64,000 nt of DNA from Cupriavidus agavae (GTDB lineage Bacteria; Pseudomonadota; Gammaproteobacteria; Burkholderiales; Burkholderiaceae). Where the stretch lies: contig NZ_SGXM01000002.1 in NCBI RefSeq assembly GCF_004217045.1, forward strand, positions 248,001 to 312,000, in the 5' to 3' direction. Of the stretch, positions 26,990-35,876 are shown in pieces. Under the pieces are notes generated by a model. It saw only the letters and a list, made by a program, of their open reading frames with translations. It searched no databases and was not told where the DNA came from. Position 1 is the first letter of the stretch, and the number at the start of each line of letters is the position of its first letter. The translations under genes and the position numbers were made by a program.

Positions 26990-28219
26990 TTATTCGGTCC
27001 AGCGGCGGAACACCAGCGAGGTATTGATGCCGCCGAACGCGAAATTGTTGCTCATGACATGGTCGGTGTCGATCCGGCGCCCTGCACCGACGATGTAGTC
27101 CAGCGCCGCACAGCGCGGATCAGGTTCGGTCAGGTTCACGGTCGGCGCGAACCAGCCGTCGCGCATCATCTCGATCGTCATCCAGGCTTCCAGCGCGCCG
27201 CAGGCCCCCAGCGTATGGCCCATGTAGCTCTTGAGCGAGCTGACCGGCACCTGCCCGCCCAGCACCTCGTACGTGGCATGGGATTCCGCCACGTCGCCGT
27301 GGTCGGTGGCGGTGCCGTGGGCGTTGACGTAGCCGATGGCCGAGGGCGGCAGGCCGGCATCCTCGAGCGCCAGCCGCATGGCTTCGGCCATGGTGGGCGC
27401 CTGGGGCTGGGTGACATGGGCGCCGTCGCTGTTGGTGCCATAGCCCACGATCTCGGCCAGGATGCGCGCGCCGCGCGCCCGGGCGTGCTCCAGTTCCTCC
27501 AGCACCAGCGTGCCGGCGCCCTCGCCCAGCACCAGGCCGTCGCGGTTGGCGTCGAACGGACGCGGCGTGGTCTGCGGCGCGTCGTTGCGCGTGCTGGTGG
27601 CGAACAGCGTGTCGAACACCGCCGCCTCGGTGGCGTCCAGTTCCTCGGCCCCGCCGGCCAGCATCGCCAGCTGGCGGCCCATGCGGATCGTCTCGAACGC
27701 GTAGCCGATGCCATGGCTGCCCGACGTGCACGCGCTCGACGTGGTCAGGATGCGCCCCGTGATGCCGAAGAACACGCCGATATTGACCGCCGTGGTGTGG
27801 GGCATCATGCGGATGTAGGTGGTGGCGCTGATGTCCTCGGTGGTGCGCTCGTTCATCATGCGCCCGAAATCCTGCACCGCTGACGGCGTGCCCGTGGACG
27901 AACCGTAGGCGATGCCGAGCTTGCCCCCGGTCACCAGCGCGCTGCCGGCCAGCCCGGCGTCGGCCAGCGCGGCCTCGCTCGCCATCACGGCCATCAGCGA
28001 GACGCGGCCCATCGAGCGGGTCAGCTTGCGCGTGTAGTGCGGCGGCAGCGCGAAGGGCGGCACCGGCGCGCCCAGGCGTGTGTTGAGCCCCCGGATATCG
28101 TCCCATTCGGACATGTGCACCACGGCATTGCGCCCGCTGGCCAGGCGCTCGCGCACGGTGGCCCAGTCATTGCCCAGGGCGCTGACCGCGCCCGCGCCGG
28201 TTACGACAACCCGCTTCAT
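26990..28219 (-). CDS. apeR: Ketosynthase ApeR-type (FabF-like)
   Basis: 409 residues, FabF-like fold. The full catalytic set is present: Cys 164 (SSACTSGSHG), His 301 (NAHGTATDHGD), Lys 330 and His 335 (SSLKSYMGH). It begins with an ATG at 28219 that overlaps the ketoreductase stop (ATGA). In the characterised type II aryl-polyene pathway one ketosynthase starts chains and another, paired with a chain-length factor, elongates them. By order this one matches ApeR, thought to act early. The ape letters in this region come from the conserved gene order; the individual assignments are inference. Confidence 0.88.
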   Translation of the reverse strand: MKRVVVTGAGAVSALGNDWATVRERLASGRNAVVHMSEWDDIRGLNTRLGAPVPPFALPPHYTRKLTRSMGRVSLMAVMASEAALADAGLAGSALVTGGKLGIAYGSSTGTPSAVQDFGRMMNERTTEDISATTYIRMMPHTTAVNIGVFFGITGRILTTSSACTSGSHGIGYAFETIRMGRQLAMLAGGAEELDATEAAVFDTLFATSTRNDAPQTTPRPFDANRDGLVLGEGAGTLVLEELEHARARGARILAEIVGYGTNSDGAHVTQPQAPTMAEAMRLALEDAGLPPSAIGYVNAHGTATDHGDVAESHATYEVLGGQVPVSSLKSYMGHTLGACGALEAWMTIEMMRDGWFAPTVNLTEPDPRCAALDYIVGAGRRIDTDHVMSNNFAFGGINTSLVFRRWTE

Positions 28220-28947
28220 CCGAACATCCCCCCGTTCACCGAAATCACCTGCCGTGTAATGTAGCCGGCATCCGGCGAGAGCAGGAAGGCCACCGTGGCA
28301 GCCACCTCGTCCGGCGTACCCATGCGGCGCGCCGGTATCATCTTCAGCGCCTCTTCGCGCACGTGTTCTTCCACCATCTCTGTGTCGATCAGGCCCGGCG
28401 CCACGCAGTTCACCGTGATCTGGCGCTTGGCCAGTTCGATCGCCAGCGCCTTGGTGGCGCCGATGATGCCCGCCTTGGCCGCGCTGTAGTTGGCCTGGCC
28501 GCGGTTGCCGACCAGCCCCGACACCGACGACAGCGTGACGATCCGCCCCGGCTGGCGCCGCTGCACGAGCGGCATGACCAGCGGGTTCAGCACGTTGTAG
28601 AACGCGTCGAGGTTGGTATGCACCACCTCGTCCCATTCCTCGCCCGTCATGGCCGGGAACGCGGCGTCGCGGGCGATGCCGGCGTTGCAGACCACGCCGT
28701 AGTAGCAGCCGTGCCTCTCCACATCGGCCAGCAGCGCCTCGGCGGCCGCGTCGCGGCGCGCGATGTCGAAGGCCAGCACGCGGGCGTTGCGGCCGAAGGC
28801 GCGCACGGCGTCGGCCACCGATTCGGCCTCGTCGCGGCGCGCACGGCAGTGCACCACCACGTCGTAGCCGTCACGCGCCAGCCGCAGCGCAATGGCACGG
28901 CCAATGCCGCGCGAGGACCCCGTGACCAGCACGGTCTTGTTCGTCAT
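28216..28947 (-). CDS. apeQ: 3-oxoacyl-ACP reductase ApeQ-type (FabG-like)
   Basis: 243 residues. Short-chain dehydrogenase with NADPH motif TGSSRGIGRAIALRLA (residues 9-24), VCNAGIARDAAF, TLSSVSGLVGNRGQANYSAAK (Ser-Tyr-Lys triad) and NGGMFG at the C terminus, as in FabG. It would reduce the 3-oxo intermediate of the growing polyene on ACP. Both its start (with the dehydratase stop) and its stop (with the ketosynthase start) lie in 4-base overlaps, so the reductase is translated as part of a coupled block. Confidence 0.9.
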   Translation of the reverse strand: MTNKTVLVTGSSRGIGRAIALRLARDGYDVVVHCRARRDEAESVADAVRAFGRNARVLAFDIARRDAAAEALLADVERHGCYYGVVCNAGIARDAAFPAMTGEEWDEVVHTNLDAFYNVLNPLVMPLVQRRQPGRIVTLSSVSGLVGNRGQANYSAAKAGIIGATKALAIELAKRQITVNCVAPGLIDTEMVEEHVREEALKMIPARRMGTPDEVAATVAFLLSPDAGYITRQVISVNGGMFG

Positions 28948-29423
28948 GCTTGCTGCCCCTGGAGAAAAGCCTCCGCGTCGGCAGGCTGGAAAACGGAAAC
29001 ATTGGCGCGCGCCACCTCGCGGCCATCTAGCGCCAGCGTGCAGGCGAACATGCCCAGGCCGTTGTCGCCCACCAGTTCGGCCTGCACGGCGATCGTCAGC
29101 ACGCTGCCCACCGGAAACGCCGCCACGTCGCACGCATAGCGGCGCGAACCGAGCAGGAAGCCGATGCCGGGGCCCTGCCCGGCAGCGCGGCCCTTCACGC
29201 CGGCCCAGGCGGCGATGGTCTGGGCCATGTACTCGATGCCCACCCAGCCCGGCATGCCATCGTCGCCGACGAACAACTGCGTGGCGCGCACCGTGGCCCG
29301 CGCCACGCAGCGCTCGGCGTCGGCCTGCACCAGTTCGTCGATCAGGCGCATCGCGCCCGCATGCGGCACCACCTCGCCCACGGGCGGCAGCGGTAACTTC
29401 GATATCGGTTCGGTTGTCGTCAT
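28944..29423 (-). CDS. apeP: Hot-dog 3-hydroxyacyl-ACP dehydratase ApeP-type
   Basis: 159 residues forming a single hot-dog fold. PHAGAMRLIDELV (His about 20) and GIEYMAQTIAAWAG are the expected catalytic and central-helix segments. In the aryl-polyene system two hot-dog proteins, ApeI and ApeP, act together as the dehydratase; the ApeI-like domain is fused to the ligase at 37635. No FabZ HFP motif is present in this one, in line with a divergent dehydratase partner. The ATG at 29423 gives the full domain; the ketosynthase gene upstream ends 2 bases before it. Confidence 0.85.
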   Translation of the reverse strand: MTTTEPISKLPLPPVGEVVPHAGAMRLIDELVQADAERCVARATVRATQLFVGDDGMPGWVGIEYMAQTIAAWAGVKGRAAGQGPGIGFLLGSRRYACDVAAFPVGSVLTIAVQAELVGDNGLGMFACTLALDGREVARANVSVFQPADAEAFLQGQQA

Positions 29424-29425
29424 CT

Positions 29426-30616
29426 TTACCCCCCGGCCAGCACCAGCACGCTGTTGCTGCCGCCGAACGCGAACGAATTGCTCATCGCGTTGCGTACCGG
29501 GCGGCCCAGCGTTTCGTCGGCACCGACCACGTGCAGCGCGGGCAGCGTGGTGTCGGCCACGCCGTCCCACCAGTGCGCCGGCAGGCGGCCCTGCGGATTG
29601 TCGGTCAGCGTCAGGTACAGCAGCGCCGCCTCCACGGCACCGGCCGCGCCCAGCGTATGGCCGGTCTGCGGCTTCGTGGAACTGACCGGCACAGCGGCGC
29701 CGAGCAGGTCTGTGACCGCGCGCGACTCCATCGCGTCGTTCTGCTCGGTCGCGGTGCCGTGCAGGTTCAGGTAGTCGATCTGGCCCGGCTGCAGGCCGGC
29801 GCGCGCCAGCGCCTGCGCCATGGCCGTGCGGGCACCCCGGCCTACCGGGTCGGGGGCCGACATGTGATGCGCGTCGGACGTCTCGCCCCAGCCCGCCAGC
29901 CTCACCGGGCCGGCCTCGCGCGACATCAGGAACAACGCCGCCCCCTCGCCCAGGTTGATGCCGTGGCGATGCGCGGACAGCGGATTGCAGCGCTCGGCGC
30001 TGACCGATTCCAGCGAGCGGAACCCGGCGATCGTAAACGCACAGAGCGTATCGACGCCCCCGGCAACCACCACGTCGGCCACGCCCTGCTCCAGCAGCCT
30101 GCCGGCAGCCGCCAGCGCCTTGGCGCTCGACGAGCAGGCCGTGGAGATCGTGTAGGCCGGTCCGGCCACGCCGAGCGCCAGCGCCAGGTACTGCGCCGGT
30201 GAGCCCAGTTCCTGCTGCCCGTAGTGGAAGGCAGCCGGCCAGTTGCCGGTCCGCTGGCGCTCGCGCACGGCCAGTTCGCCGTCGCTGATACCCGAGGTGC
30301 TGGTGCCCAGCACGATGGCCACGCGCGTCGGACCCACCCGCGCGATGGCCGCTTCCACGGCGGGCCGCAGCGCGGCCAGCGTGCGGTCGAGCATCGCGTT
30401 GTTGCGGCTGAACAGCCCCGGGGCCACGCCTGGCGGCAGGTCATTGGCCGCAATGGGCTCGCGCACCGTGCCGAGGTGCAGCGGCGTGCCGGGCGTGTAG
30501 CGGTCAGTGGTTTCTCCGCCGCTCGGGCCGTCAGTGCGCCACAGCGCCGCGCGCACCGCATCATTCCCGCTGCCGAGCGCGCAGATCACGTTCATCGCGT
30601 TGAGGTAGACCGTCAT
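29426..30616 (-). CDS. apeO: Ketosynthase ApeO-type
   Basis: 396 residues with an intact ketosynthase active site: Cys 161 (STACSSSAKAL), His 286 (LHGTATEQND), Lys 315 and His 320 (SSTKPQTGH). In the aryl-polyene system ApeO elongates the polyene as a heterodimer with the chain-length factor ApeC, whose counterpart lies at 41244. The ATG at 30616 overlaps the DUF3261 lipoprotein stop (ATGA). Length is normal for an elongating ketosynthase and the C-terminal NSFAFGGSNSVLVL motif is complete. Confidence 0.88.
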   Translation of the reverse strand: MTVYLNAMNVICALGSGNDAVRAALWRTDGPSGGETTDRYTPGTPLHLGTVREPIAANDLPPGVAPGLFSRNNAMLDRTLAALRPAVEAAIARVGPTRVAIVLGTSTSGISDGELAVRERQRTGNWPAAFHYGQQELGSPAQYLALALGVAGPAYTISTACSSSAKALAAAGRLLEQGVADVVVAGGVDTLCAFTIAGFRSLESVSAERCNPLSAHRHGINLGEGAALFLMSREAGPVRLAGWGETSDAHHMSAPDPVGRGARTAMAQALARAGLQPGQIDYLNLHGTATEQNDAMESRAVTDLLGAAVPVSSTKPQTGHTLGAAGAVEAALLYLTLTDNPQGRLPAHWWDGVADTTLPALHVVGADETLGRPVRNAMSNSFAFGGSNSVLVLAGG

Positions 30617-31215
30617 CGCGTGCCTCCTTCCTGCAGCGTCCGGATCGTCAGCCGGTAGCCGTCGCGGCGTTGCACGAACTGCGTCGTGCGGGCGTCCGGA
30701 TAGCGGATCTCGGCCACTACCTCGGCGCCTGCGCGCAACTGGCGGCTGTCCGCCGTGGCTTCGAGCCGCCAGCCAGCCGGCAGCGCCGCCTGGATGGCTG
30801 CCACCGGCCACAGCGAGAGCTGCAGATCATTGAGGATACGCTCGGGCAGCAGTTCCGGGGGCGCCCACGGGGCGCGCGTCACGCGCAGGTCGGTGCCGTC
30901 CCAGTCGAGCCGGGCCAGCACCTGGCCGCCGGCCACCGCCGCCAGCCGGGTGTGGCTGGCATCGGCTTCGAGCAACGCCAGCAGGTCGCGCGACTGCTCG
31001 CCCTGGGGCGAGGGATACTGCACCGTGATCTGCTGCTGCAGGTGCAGCGTACGGCCCAGCGAGGCCGGCGGCAGCCGCAGCAGCGGCACCGTCGCGGACG
31101 GCTGGGCGCTCTGCACGGCAGGCGCGCCGGCATCCTGCGGCGCGGGCGTGGCACAGCCGCCGAGCGCCAGCAGCCCGGCCACCACCACGCAAGAGGCGAG
31201 ACTCAAGCCGCGCAA
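30613..31215 (-). CDS. apeN: DUF3261 lipoprotein (ApeN-type)
   Basis: 200 residues. A lipoprotein signal with lipobox LALGGC places the lipid anchor on Cys 21. The mature part holds the DUF3261 segments (LHLQQQITVQYPSPQGEQSRDLLALLEADASHTRLAAVAGGQVLARLDWDG) seen in lipoproteins of aryl-polyene clusters. It overlaps the flavoprotein gene by 13 bases and the ketosynthase start by 4. Together with the LolA-like protein and the MMPL exporter it probably helps place the polyene lipid in the outer membrane. Its exact role is unknown. Confidence 0.85.
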   Translation of the reverse strand: MRGLSLASCVVVAGLLALGGCATPAPQDAGAPAVQSAQPSATVPLLRLPPASLGRTLHLQQQITVQYPSPQGEQSRDLLALLEADASHTRLAAVAGGQVLARLDWDGTDLRVTRAPWAPPELLPERILNDLQLSLWPVAAIQAALPAGWRLEATADSRQLRAGAEVVAEIRYPDARTTQFVQRRDGYRLTIRTLQEGGTR

Positions 31216-32441
31216 AGCTGCTCCAGCACATTCAGGCGGCGCTTCGACTCCGCCACGAACGGGTTCTTGCGGTCCCAGGCATAGCCAGCCAGGATCGACG
31301 AGATCATCTGGCGGATCTCCGGCGCGCCATCGGGATGGAAGATCACCTTCTGGAAGCGCCCGTCGTACCAGGCTTCCACATAGGTCCGGAAGCAGTCCAC
31401 GCCACCCTTGAGCGGCTGCGCGTAGTCAGCATCCCAATCCACCGTCTCGCCGGCCAGTTGCCGTGCCACGCAGCCGGCCGCCAGGCTGGCCGACTTGAAC
31501 GCGATGGTCACGCCCGACGAGAATACGGGGTCCAGGAACTCGCCGGCATTGCCGAGCAGCGCGTAGCCCTTGCCCCACAGCGAACTGACGTTGGCCGAGT
31601 AGCCCACGATCTGGCGCGCCGGGGTATCCCAGCCCGCGTTGCCGAGCAGCTTCGCCAGCCCCGGTTCCTCGAACACCAGCGTCTTGAGCCTGGTCATTTC
31701 GTCGCCGGGATAGCGGTCCAGGAACGCCTTCTCCGCCACCACGCCCTGCGAGCAGCGGCCGTTCGAGAACGGGATGGTCCAGTACCAGACGTCCTGATGC
31801 TCGGGATGCACGCTGATCAGGATCTTGTTGCGGTCGAATTGGCTGGCATCGCCAACCGGGATGTGGTCTTCCACGTGCGTGAAGATGGCCGAGCGCACCG
31901 GGAAGTTGGACGGCGATTCCAGCTGCAGCAGCCGCGGCAGGATGCGCCCGAAGCCCGACGCATCGAGCAGGAAGCCCGGCTCCACCTGATAGGCCTGGCC
32001 CTCGGGATCGCGTACCGTGACCAGCGGCCGGGCACCGCTGACGTCCACGGCCTCCACCACATGGCGGAAGCGCACTTCGGCGCCCTGCTTTTCGGCCTCG
32101 CGGATCAGCACGTTGTCGAAGTCGGCGCGCTGCACCTGGTAGGTGGTGCCCCAGCCCGGCGAGAACTTGTCGCGGAAGTCGAACGCGGTATGGCGTCCGG
32201 CGTGCGAGAACGCCGCGCCGTTCTTGTACTGGAAGCCGGCCTCGACCACGGCCCGCAGCATGCCGGCTTCCTCGATGTACTCCATGCTCTGCGGCAGCAG
32301 GCTCTCGCCGATCGAGAAGCGCGGAAACACCTCTTTCTCGATCACCAGCACGCCAATGCCACGCTTGCGCAGCAGCCCCGCCGCCACCGAACCCGACGGG
32401 CCGGCGCCGACGATCAGCACATCAACCTGTTCCTTCTTCAT
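31203..32441 (-). CDS. FAD-dependent oxidoreductase, halogenase-like
   Basis: 412 residues. The dinucleotide motif is VGAGPSGSVAAG (GxGxxG at residues 12-17). A lysine at 73 (YKNGAAF) falls where flavin-dependent halogenases such as PltA have the catalytic Lys, and WYWTIP at 219-224 fits the halogenase WxWxIP signature. LLGNAGEFLDPVFSSG near 297-310 is shared by halogenases and geranylgeranyl-reductase-like enzymes. It stands between the MMPL exporter and the DUF3261 lipoprotein. A desaturating or hydroxylating role is also possible, so the halogenase call is tentative. Confidence 0.75.
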   Translation of the reverse strand: MKKEQVDVLIVGAGPSGSVAAGLLRKRGIGVLVIEKEVFPRFSIGESLLPQSMEYIEEAGMLRAVVEAGFQYKNGAAFSHAGRHTAFDFRDKFSPGWGTTYQVQRADFDNVLIREAEKQGAEVRFRHVVEAVDVSGARPLVTVRDPEGQAYQVEPGFLLDASGFGRILPRLLQLESPSNFPVRSAIFTHVEDHIPVGDASQFDRNKILISVHPEHQDVWYWTIPFSNGRCSQGVVAEKAFLDRYPGDEMTRLKTLVFEEPGLAKLLGNAGWDTPARQIVGYSANVSSLWGKGYALLGNAGEFLDPVFSSGVTIAFKSASLAAGCVARQLAGETVDWDADYAQPLKGGVDCFRTYVEAWYDGRFQKVIFHPDGAPEIRQMISSILAGYAWDRKNPFVAESKRRLNVLEQLCAA

Positions 32442-32447
32442 TCTGGA

Positions 32448-34823
32448 TCAACCCTGTTCAACATTGTTATGGGATGGCCCGGCCGCCGGGCGGAACCACG
32501 GCGACAGGAACCATACGGCACCCACCCCCGAGAGCATGGTCATGCCGAACGCGTGCAGCGCCGGTGTCGAGGACAGCGCCAGCAGCCCGAAAGCCAGCAG
32601 CGTGCTGGCCGCGCCGAGCACGATCGCGGTCCACGACACGCCATCGCCGGGATGCTCCAGCAGGAAAATGCCGTAGTCCACGCCCACGCCCAGCAGCAGC
32701 GCCAGCGCCAGTACAGAGAACAGCTGCAGCGGCACGTGCAGCCAGCCGAGCACGGCCACGCTGATGGCCGCCGCCAGCAGCGTCGGCACCAGCGCCCGCC
32801 ACCCGGCCCGGCCATAGCGCCAGGCCAGCAGCAGCGCCACCCCGCCCGCGCCGGCCAGCAGCAGCCAGCTCATCAGCACGCGGTAGTGGTGCAGCAGCCC
32901 CGAGAGATCGGCGATACGGTCGACCCACTCGGCACCGGGCACCTCGTCCACGACGCGGGCGATGCCGGGCATCACGGCCGGTTTTTCGAGCCCGCGCAGC
33001 AGCATCACGCTGGCGTAGCCGCTACCTTCGCGGTCGAGCCAGAGATGCCGCAGCGTGCCGGACACCGGATTCGCCAGCCACGCCTGCAGCGTCAGCACGC
33101 TGTCGGCGCTTGCCGCAGCCGTGGCCGGCGCCGCGATGGTACCGCCGAGCGCACGGGCCACGCTTTGGCGTACCGCAAGTTCCTGGCGTTCCGCCAGCGC
33201 CGCGTCGGCACGTTGCCGGGCGGCGGATGGCACCCAGTCAGAAACTGACACGAAGCCCTGCAGGTCGCCCCGGGCGATGGCATCGGCCAGCTTCGCCTTG
33301 ACCGCCTCCTCGCCGGCCAGCACCGCGTCCGATGTGGCGCCGCGCACCAACACGAACTGCGCCGGGCTCGGCGTGCCGAGCAGCCGCCCGGCAGCGCGCT
33401 GCGCGTCCACCAGCGCCGGCGGCGAGCTTTGCAGTTGCCGCACATCGTCGACGATGCGCACCTGCCAGACGCCCGGCACGATGAACAGGGCCAGCGCGGC
33501 CAGCGCCAGCCAGGTGCGGCGGTCGTTGCGCACGCGCGGCCAGCGCGCGAGGCTGCCGGCCAGCCAGTTCGAGAGCCGCGTCTGGCGCAGCGTGCCCCGA
33601 TCCAGCAGCGGGAACCAGAACACCACGGTCAGGAAGGCCGACACCAGCCCCACGGCCGAGAACAGCGCCATCTGCCGCAGCCCCGGGAATGGCGCCACGC
33701 CCAGCGCCAGGTACGCCACCACGCTGGTCAGCAGCGCCAGCGCCAGGCCGGGCAGCAGGAAGCGCATCACAGACGGCGGCGTGGCGCGCGGCATCGACTG
33801 CCGCGTCACGAAGTAATGGATGCCGAAATCCTCGGCCACGCCCACCAGGCTGGCGCCGAACACCAGCGTGATCAGGTGCACGCGGTCGAAAACGATGGCC
33901 GTGGCGGAAATCGCCGCCGCCGTGCCGATGGCCAGCGACAGGCCCACCAGCACGATTGGCCGCAGCGAGCGGAATGCCAGCCAGACCAGCAGCAGCACCG
34001 CCGCCAGCGAGCCCCAGCCGATCACGTTCATCTCGAAGTTGGCCTGGGCAGCCGCCGACTCGGCGTGCAGCGGAATGCCCGCCGCGATCACCCGCACGCC
34101 GTCGTCGCCCTGCCGCGCCGCGGCCTCGGCGGCCTTGAGCAGGTCGCCGTAGTCGGTGGCGCCGCTGACCGAGAACGCGGGCCGGGTGATGCGGTACGAG
34201 AGCAGCGCCCACTCGCGGCCGTCGCCGCTGACCGAGGCCAGCCCGTCGCGCTCGTGCACCCGCGTCACCGCCGCCCGCGACAGCCACCAGTCCTGCCAGA
34301 GCCCGAGCGGATCGGCCGCCCAGTCGGTCAGGCGCGGGCCGGTGGAAAGCTGGTAGAGCCTGGTCAACGCCTGCTGCGCCAGCGCCTCCGGCGCGGCGGA
34401 CTGCAACCCGGCGCGCTGCGCATCGGTCAGCAGGCGGTCGCGCCACGGGCGGTAGAACGCCAGCGCGGCATCGAAATCGAACGTGGCGATCTTGTCCACC
34501 GGCTGCAGCAGCGCGGCCTGCGGCGCCGTGGCCGCGCTGAAGCGCTGCGCGGCGGCGCGCGTGCGGGCCCAGTCGGGACTACCCACCAGCACCACCACTT
34601 CCTGCGCCACGCCGTCCGCCAGCCGCCGCAGTACACGGTCGGCCGTGGCGGTGCGCTCGCTGGTCGGCAGCAGGGCCATGACATCGGTGTCGAGCCGCGA
34701 GGCGCGCCAGAACTGCAACTGGTGCGCCACCAGCGCCAGCACCAGCAGCAGCCAGCCAACCGCGAGCCAGCGCTCCAGCCGGGTCAGTCCGCCGCGCATC
34801 GCCACGCCAGCCATCTCACTCAA
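32448..34823 (-). CDS. apeM: MMPL/RND-type exporter of aryl-polyene lipid (ApeM-type)
   Basis: 791 residues with two repeats of a membrane segment, a large periplasmic domain and a bundle of membrane segments. Landmarks are the N-terminal helix WLAVGWLLLVLALVAHQL, the conserved GASLVGVAEDFGIHYFV (about residues 330-346, with Asp of the RND proton relay) and GVGVDYGIFLLEH in the second half. It is homologous to predicted hydrophobe exporters and would move the polyene glycolipid across the inner membrane. It overlaps the LolA-like gene by 8 bases. Confidence 0.9.
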   Translation of the reverse strand: MSEMAGVAMRGGLTRLERWLAVGWLLLVLALVAHQLQFWRASRLDTDVMALLPTSERTATADRVLRRLADGVAQEVVVLVGSPDWARTRAAAQRFSAATAPQAALLQPVDKIATFDFDAALAFYRPWRDRLLTDAQRAGLQSAAPEALAQQALTRLYQLSTGPRLTDWAADPLGLWQDWWLSRAAVTRVHERDGLASVSGDGREWALLSYRITRPAFSVSGATDYGDLLKAAEAAARQGDDGVRVIAAGIPLHAESAAAQANFEMNVIGWGSLAAVLLLVWLAFRSLRPIVLVGLSLAIGTAAAISATAIVFDRVHLITLVFGASLVGVAEDFGIHYFVTRQSMPRATPPSVMRFLLPGLALALLTSVVAYLALGVAPFPGLRQMALFSAVGLVSAFLTVVFWFPLLDRGTLRQTRLSNWLAGSLARWPRVRNDRRTWLALAALALFIVPGVWQVRIVDDVRQLQSSPPALVDAQRAAGRLLGTPSPAQFVLVRGATSDAVLAGEEAVKAKLADAIARGDLQGFVSVSDWVPSAARQRADAALAERQELAVRQSVARALGGTIAAPATAAASADSVLTLQAWLANPVSGTLRHLWLDREGSGYASVMLLRGLEKPAVMPGIARVVDEVPGAEWVDRIADLSGLLHHYRVLMSWLLLAGAGGVALLLAWRYGRAGWRALVPTLLAAAISVAVLGWLHVPLQLFSVLALALLLGVGVDYGIFLLEHPGDGVSWTAIVLGAASTLLAFGLLALSSTPALHAFGMTMLSGVGAVWFLSPWFRPAAGPSHNNVEQG

Positions 34824-35436
34824 AACGCTGCTCCTCGGCCGGGGTCAGCTTCTGCGCCGGGGCCGGATCGATCATCCGCACCACCGTGCTGTCGCCGCCC
34901 GCTTCCTCCAGCCGCACGTTGCGCACGAAGCGGTCGCCGGCCAGTTCGATGCGGGCGAACACGCGCCGCAGGCCGGCATCGGTCGGCGTCAGCGTCAGTG
35001 CCCAGCCGTCCTTGCCCACGAGCTTGCCCTGCACGTCGAAGCGCGTCTGCAGGCTGCGCAGGTCGCCGCGCAGCACCGCGATCATCGATTCGCCCACCAC
35101 GCGCATGGCGGGCTGGCTGTCGGATTGCATCTGCTGCTGCACCTTGCCATCGGCGCCACGCATGACCAGCCGCTCGGGCGTGACCAGCAGGCTCGACGCG
35201 AACGGCTCGCGCGTGGCCCACACCACGCCCCGGCCGCGCGCCAGCACGAAATCACCGCGCGAGACCAGCGGATTGCTGAAGCCGGCCAGCCTGCGCGTCT
35301 GCTCGAACTGGCCCCGGATCACCGGCGCATCGGCCAGCCGTGCGGCCACGCCGCCCAGCAGGTCCGCGGCGTGGGCCGGCAGCACCAGCGTCGCCAGCGC
35401 AAACGCGGCGCAACGGAGCAACTGGCGGCGCTTCAT
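34816..35436 (-). CDS. apeL: LolA-like periplasmic carrier (ApeL-type)
   Basis: 206 residues. A signal peptide (MKRRQLLRCAAFALATLVLPAHA) is followed by a LolA-like beta sheet: VIRGQFEQTRRLAGFSNPLVSRGDFVLARGRGVVW and TPERLVMRGADGKVQ. Related proteins carry lipoproteins or lipids through the periplasm. The start at 35436 overlaps the thioesterase stop, and the C terminus overlaps the MMPL start by 8 bases. It probably carries polyene lipid between the MMPL exporter and the outer membrane. Confidence 0.88.
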   Translation of the reverse strand: MKRRQLLRCAAFALATLVLPAHAADLLGGVAARLADAPVIRGQFEQTRRLAGFSNPLVSRGDFVLARGRGVVWATREPFASSLLVTPERLVMRGADGKVQQQMQSDSQPAMRVVGESMIAVLRGDLRSLQTRFDVQGKLVGKDGWALTLTPTDAGLRRVFARIELAGDRFVRNVRLEEAGGDSTVVRMIDPAPAQKLTPAEEQRFE

Positions 35437-35876
35437 GGCTCGACCCCCAGCTTCTCGAACAGCACCGGCGGGCTCACATAGAGCATTTCCTGGGTGTTCA
35501 TGTCGACGGCTACCTGGATCGAATAGCCCTTGGTCAGGCGCTGTCCGGACGCCACGTCGCGCACCTCGTACTCGATCTTGAGCCGGTTCTCCCACTCGAC
35601 GATGGTGGCGTGGATCTCAACGGCCTGCCCGTAGACCAGCGGACGCACGTACTTGACGCGCAGGTCCACCACGGGCCAGGCGTAGCCCGAATCCCGCATC
35701 TGCGGATAATCGTAGTCGATCTGCTGCAGCAGCGCGCAGCGCGCCACCTCGAAGTAGCGGATGTAGTTGCCGTGCCAGACCACGTTCATCGGATCGAGAT
35801 CGTGGAAGGCCGGCGTCAGCGTAATGGCGTGATGAAAGGTCTTGGACATGTCGATGCCAGGGGACGGGCGGCTCAT
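35433..35876 (-). CDS. apeK: Acyl-CoA/ACP thioesterase, 4-hydroxybenzoyl-CoA type (ApeK-type)
   Basis: 147 residues of a single hot-dog domain. The active site is HDLDPMNVVWHGNYIRYFEVAR, near residues 25-46, with the Asp of 4-hydroxybenzoyl-CoA thioesterases in DLDP. It would release the finished or mis-primed acyl chain from ACP. A start at 35849 (MSKTFHH) is also possible, but the start at 35876 overlaps the upstream stop (ATGA) like the rest of the operon, so I prefer it. Confidence 0.88.
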   Translation of the reverse strand: MSRPSPGIDMSKTFHHAITLTPAFHDLDPMNVVWHGNYIRYFEVARCALLQQIDYDYPQMRDSGYAWPVVDLRVKYVRPLVYGQAVEIHATIVEWENRLKIEYEVRDVASGQRLTKGYSIQVAVDMNTQEMLYVSPPVLFEKLGVEP

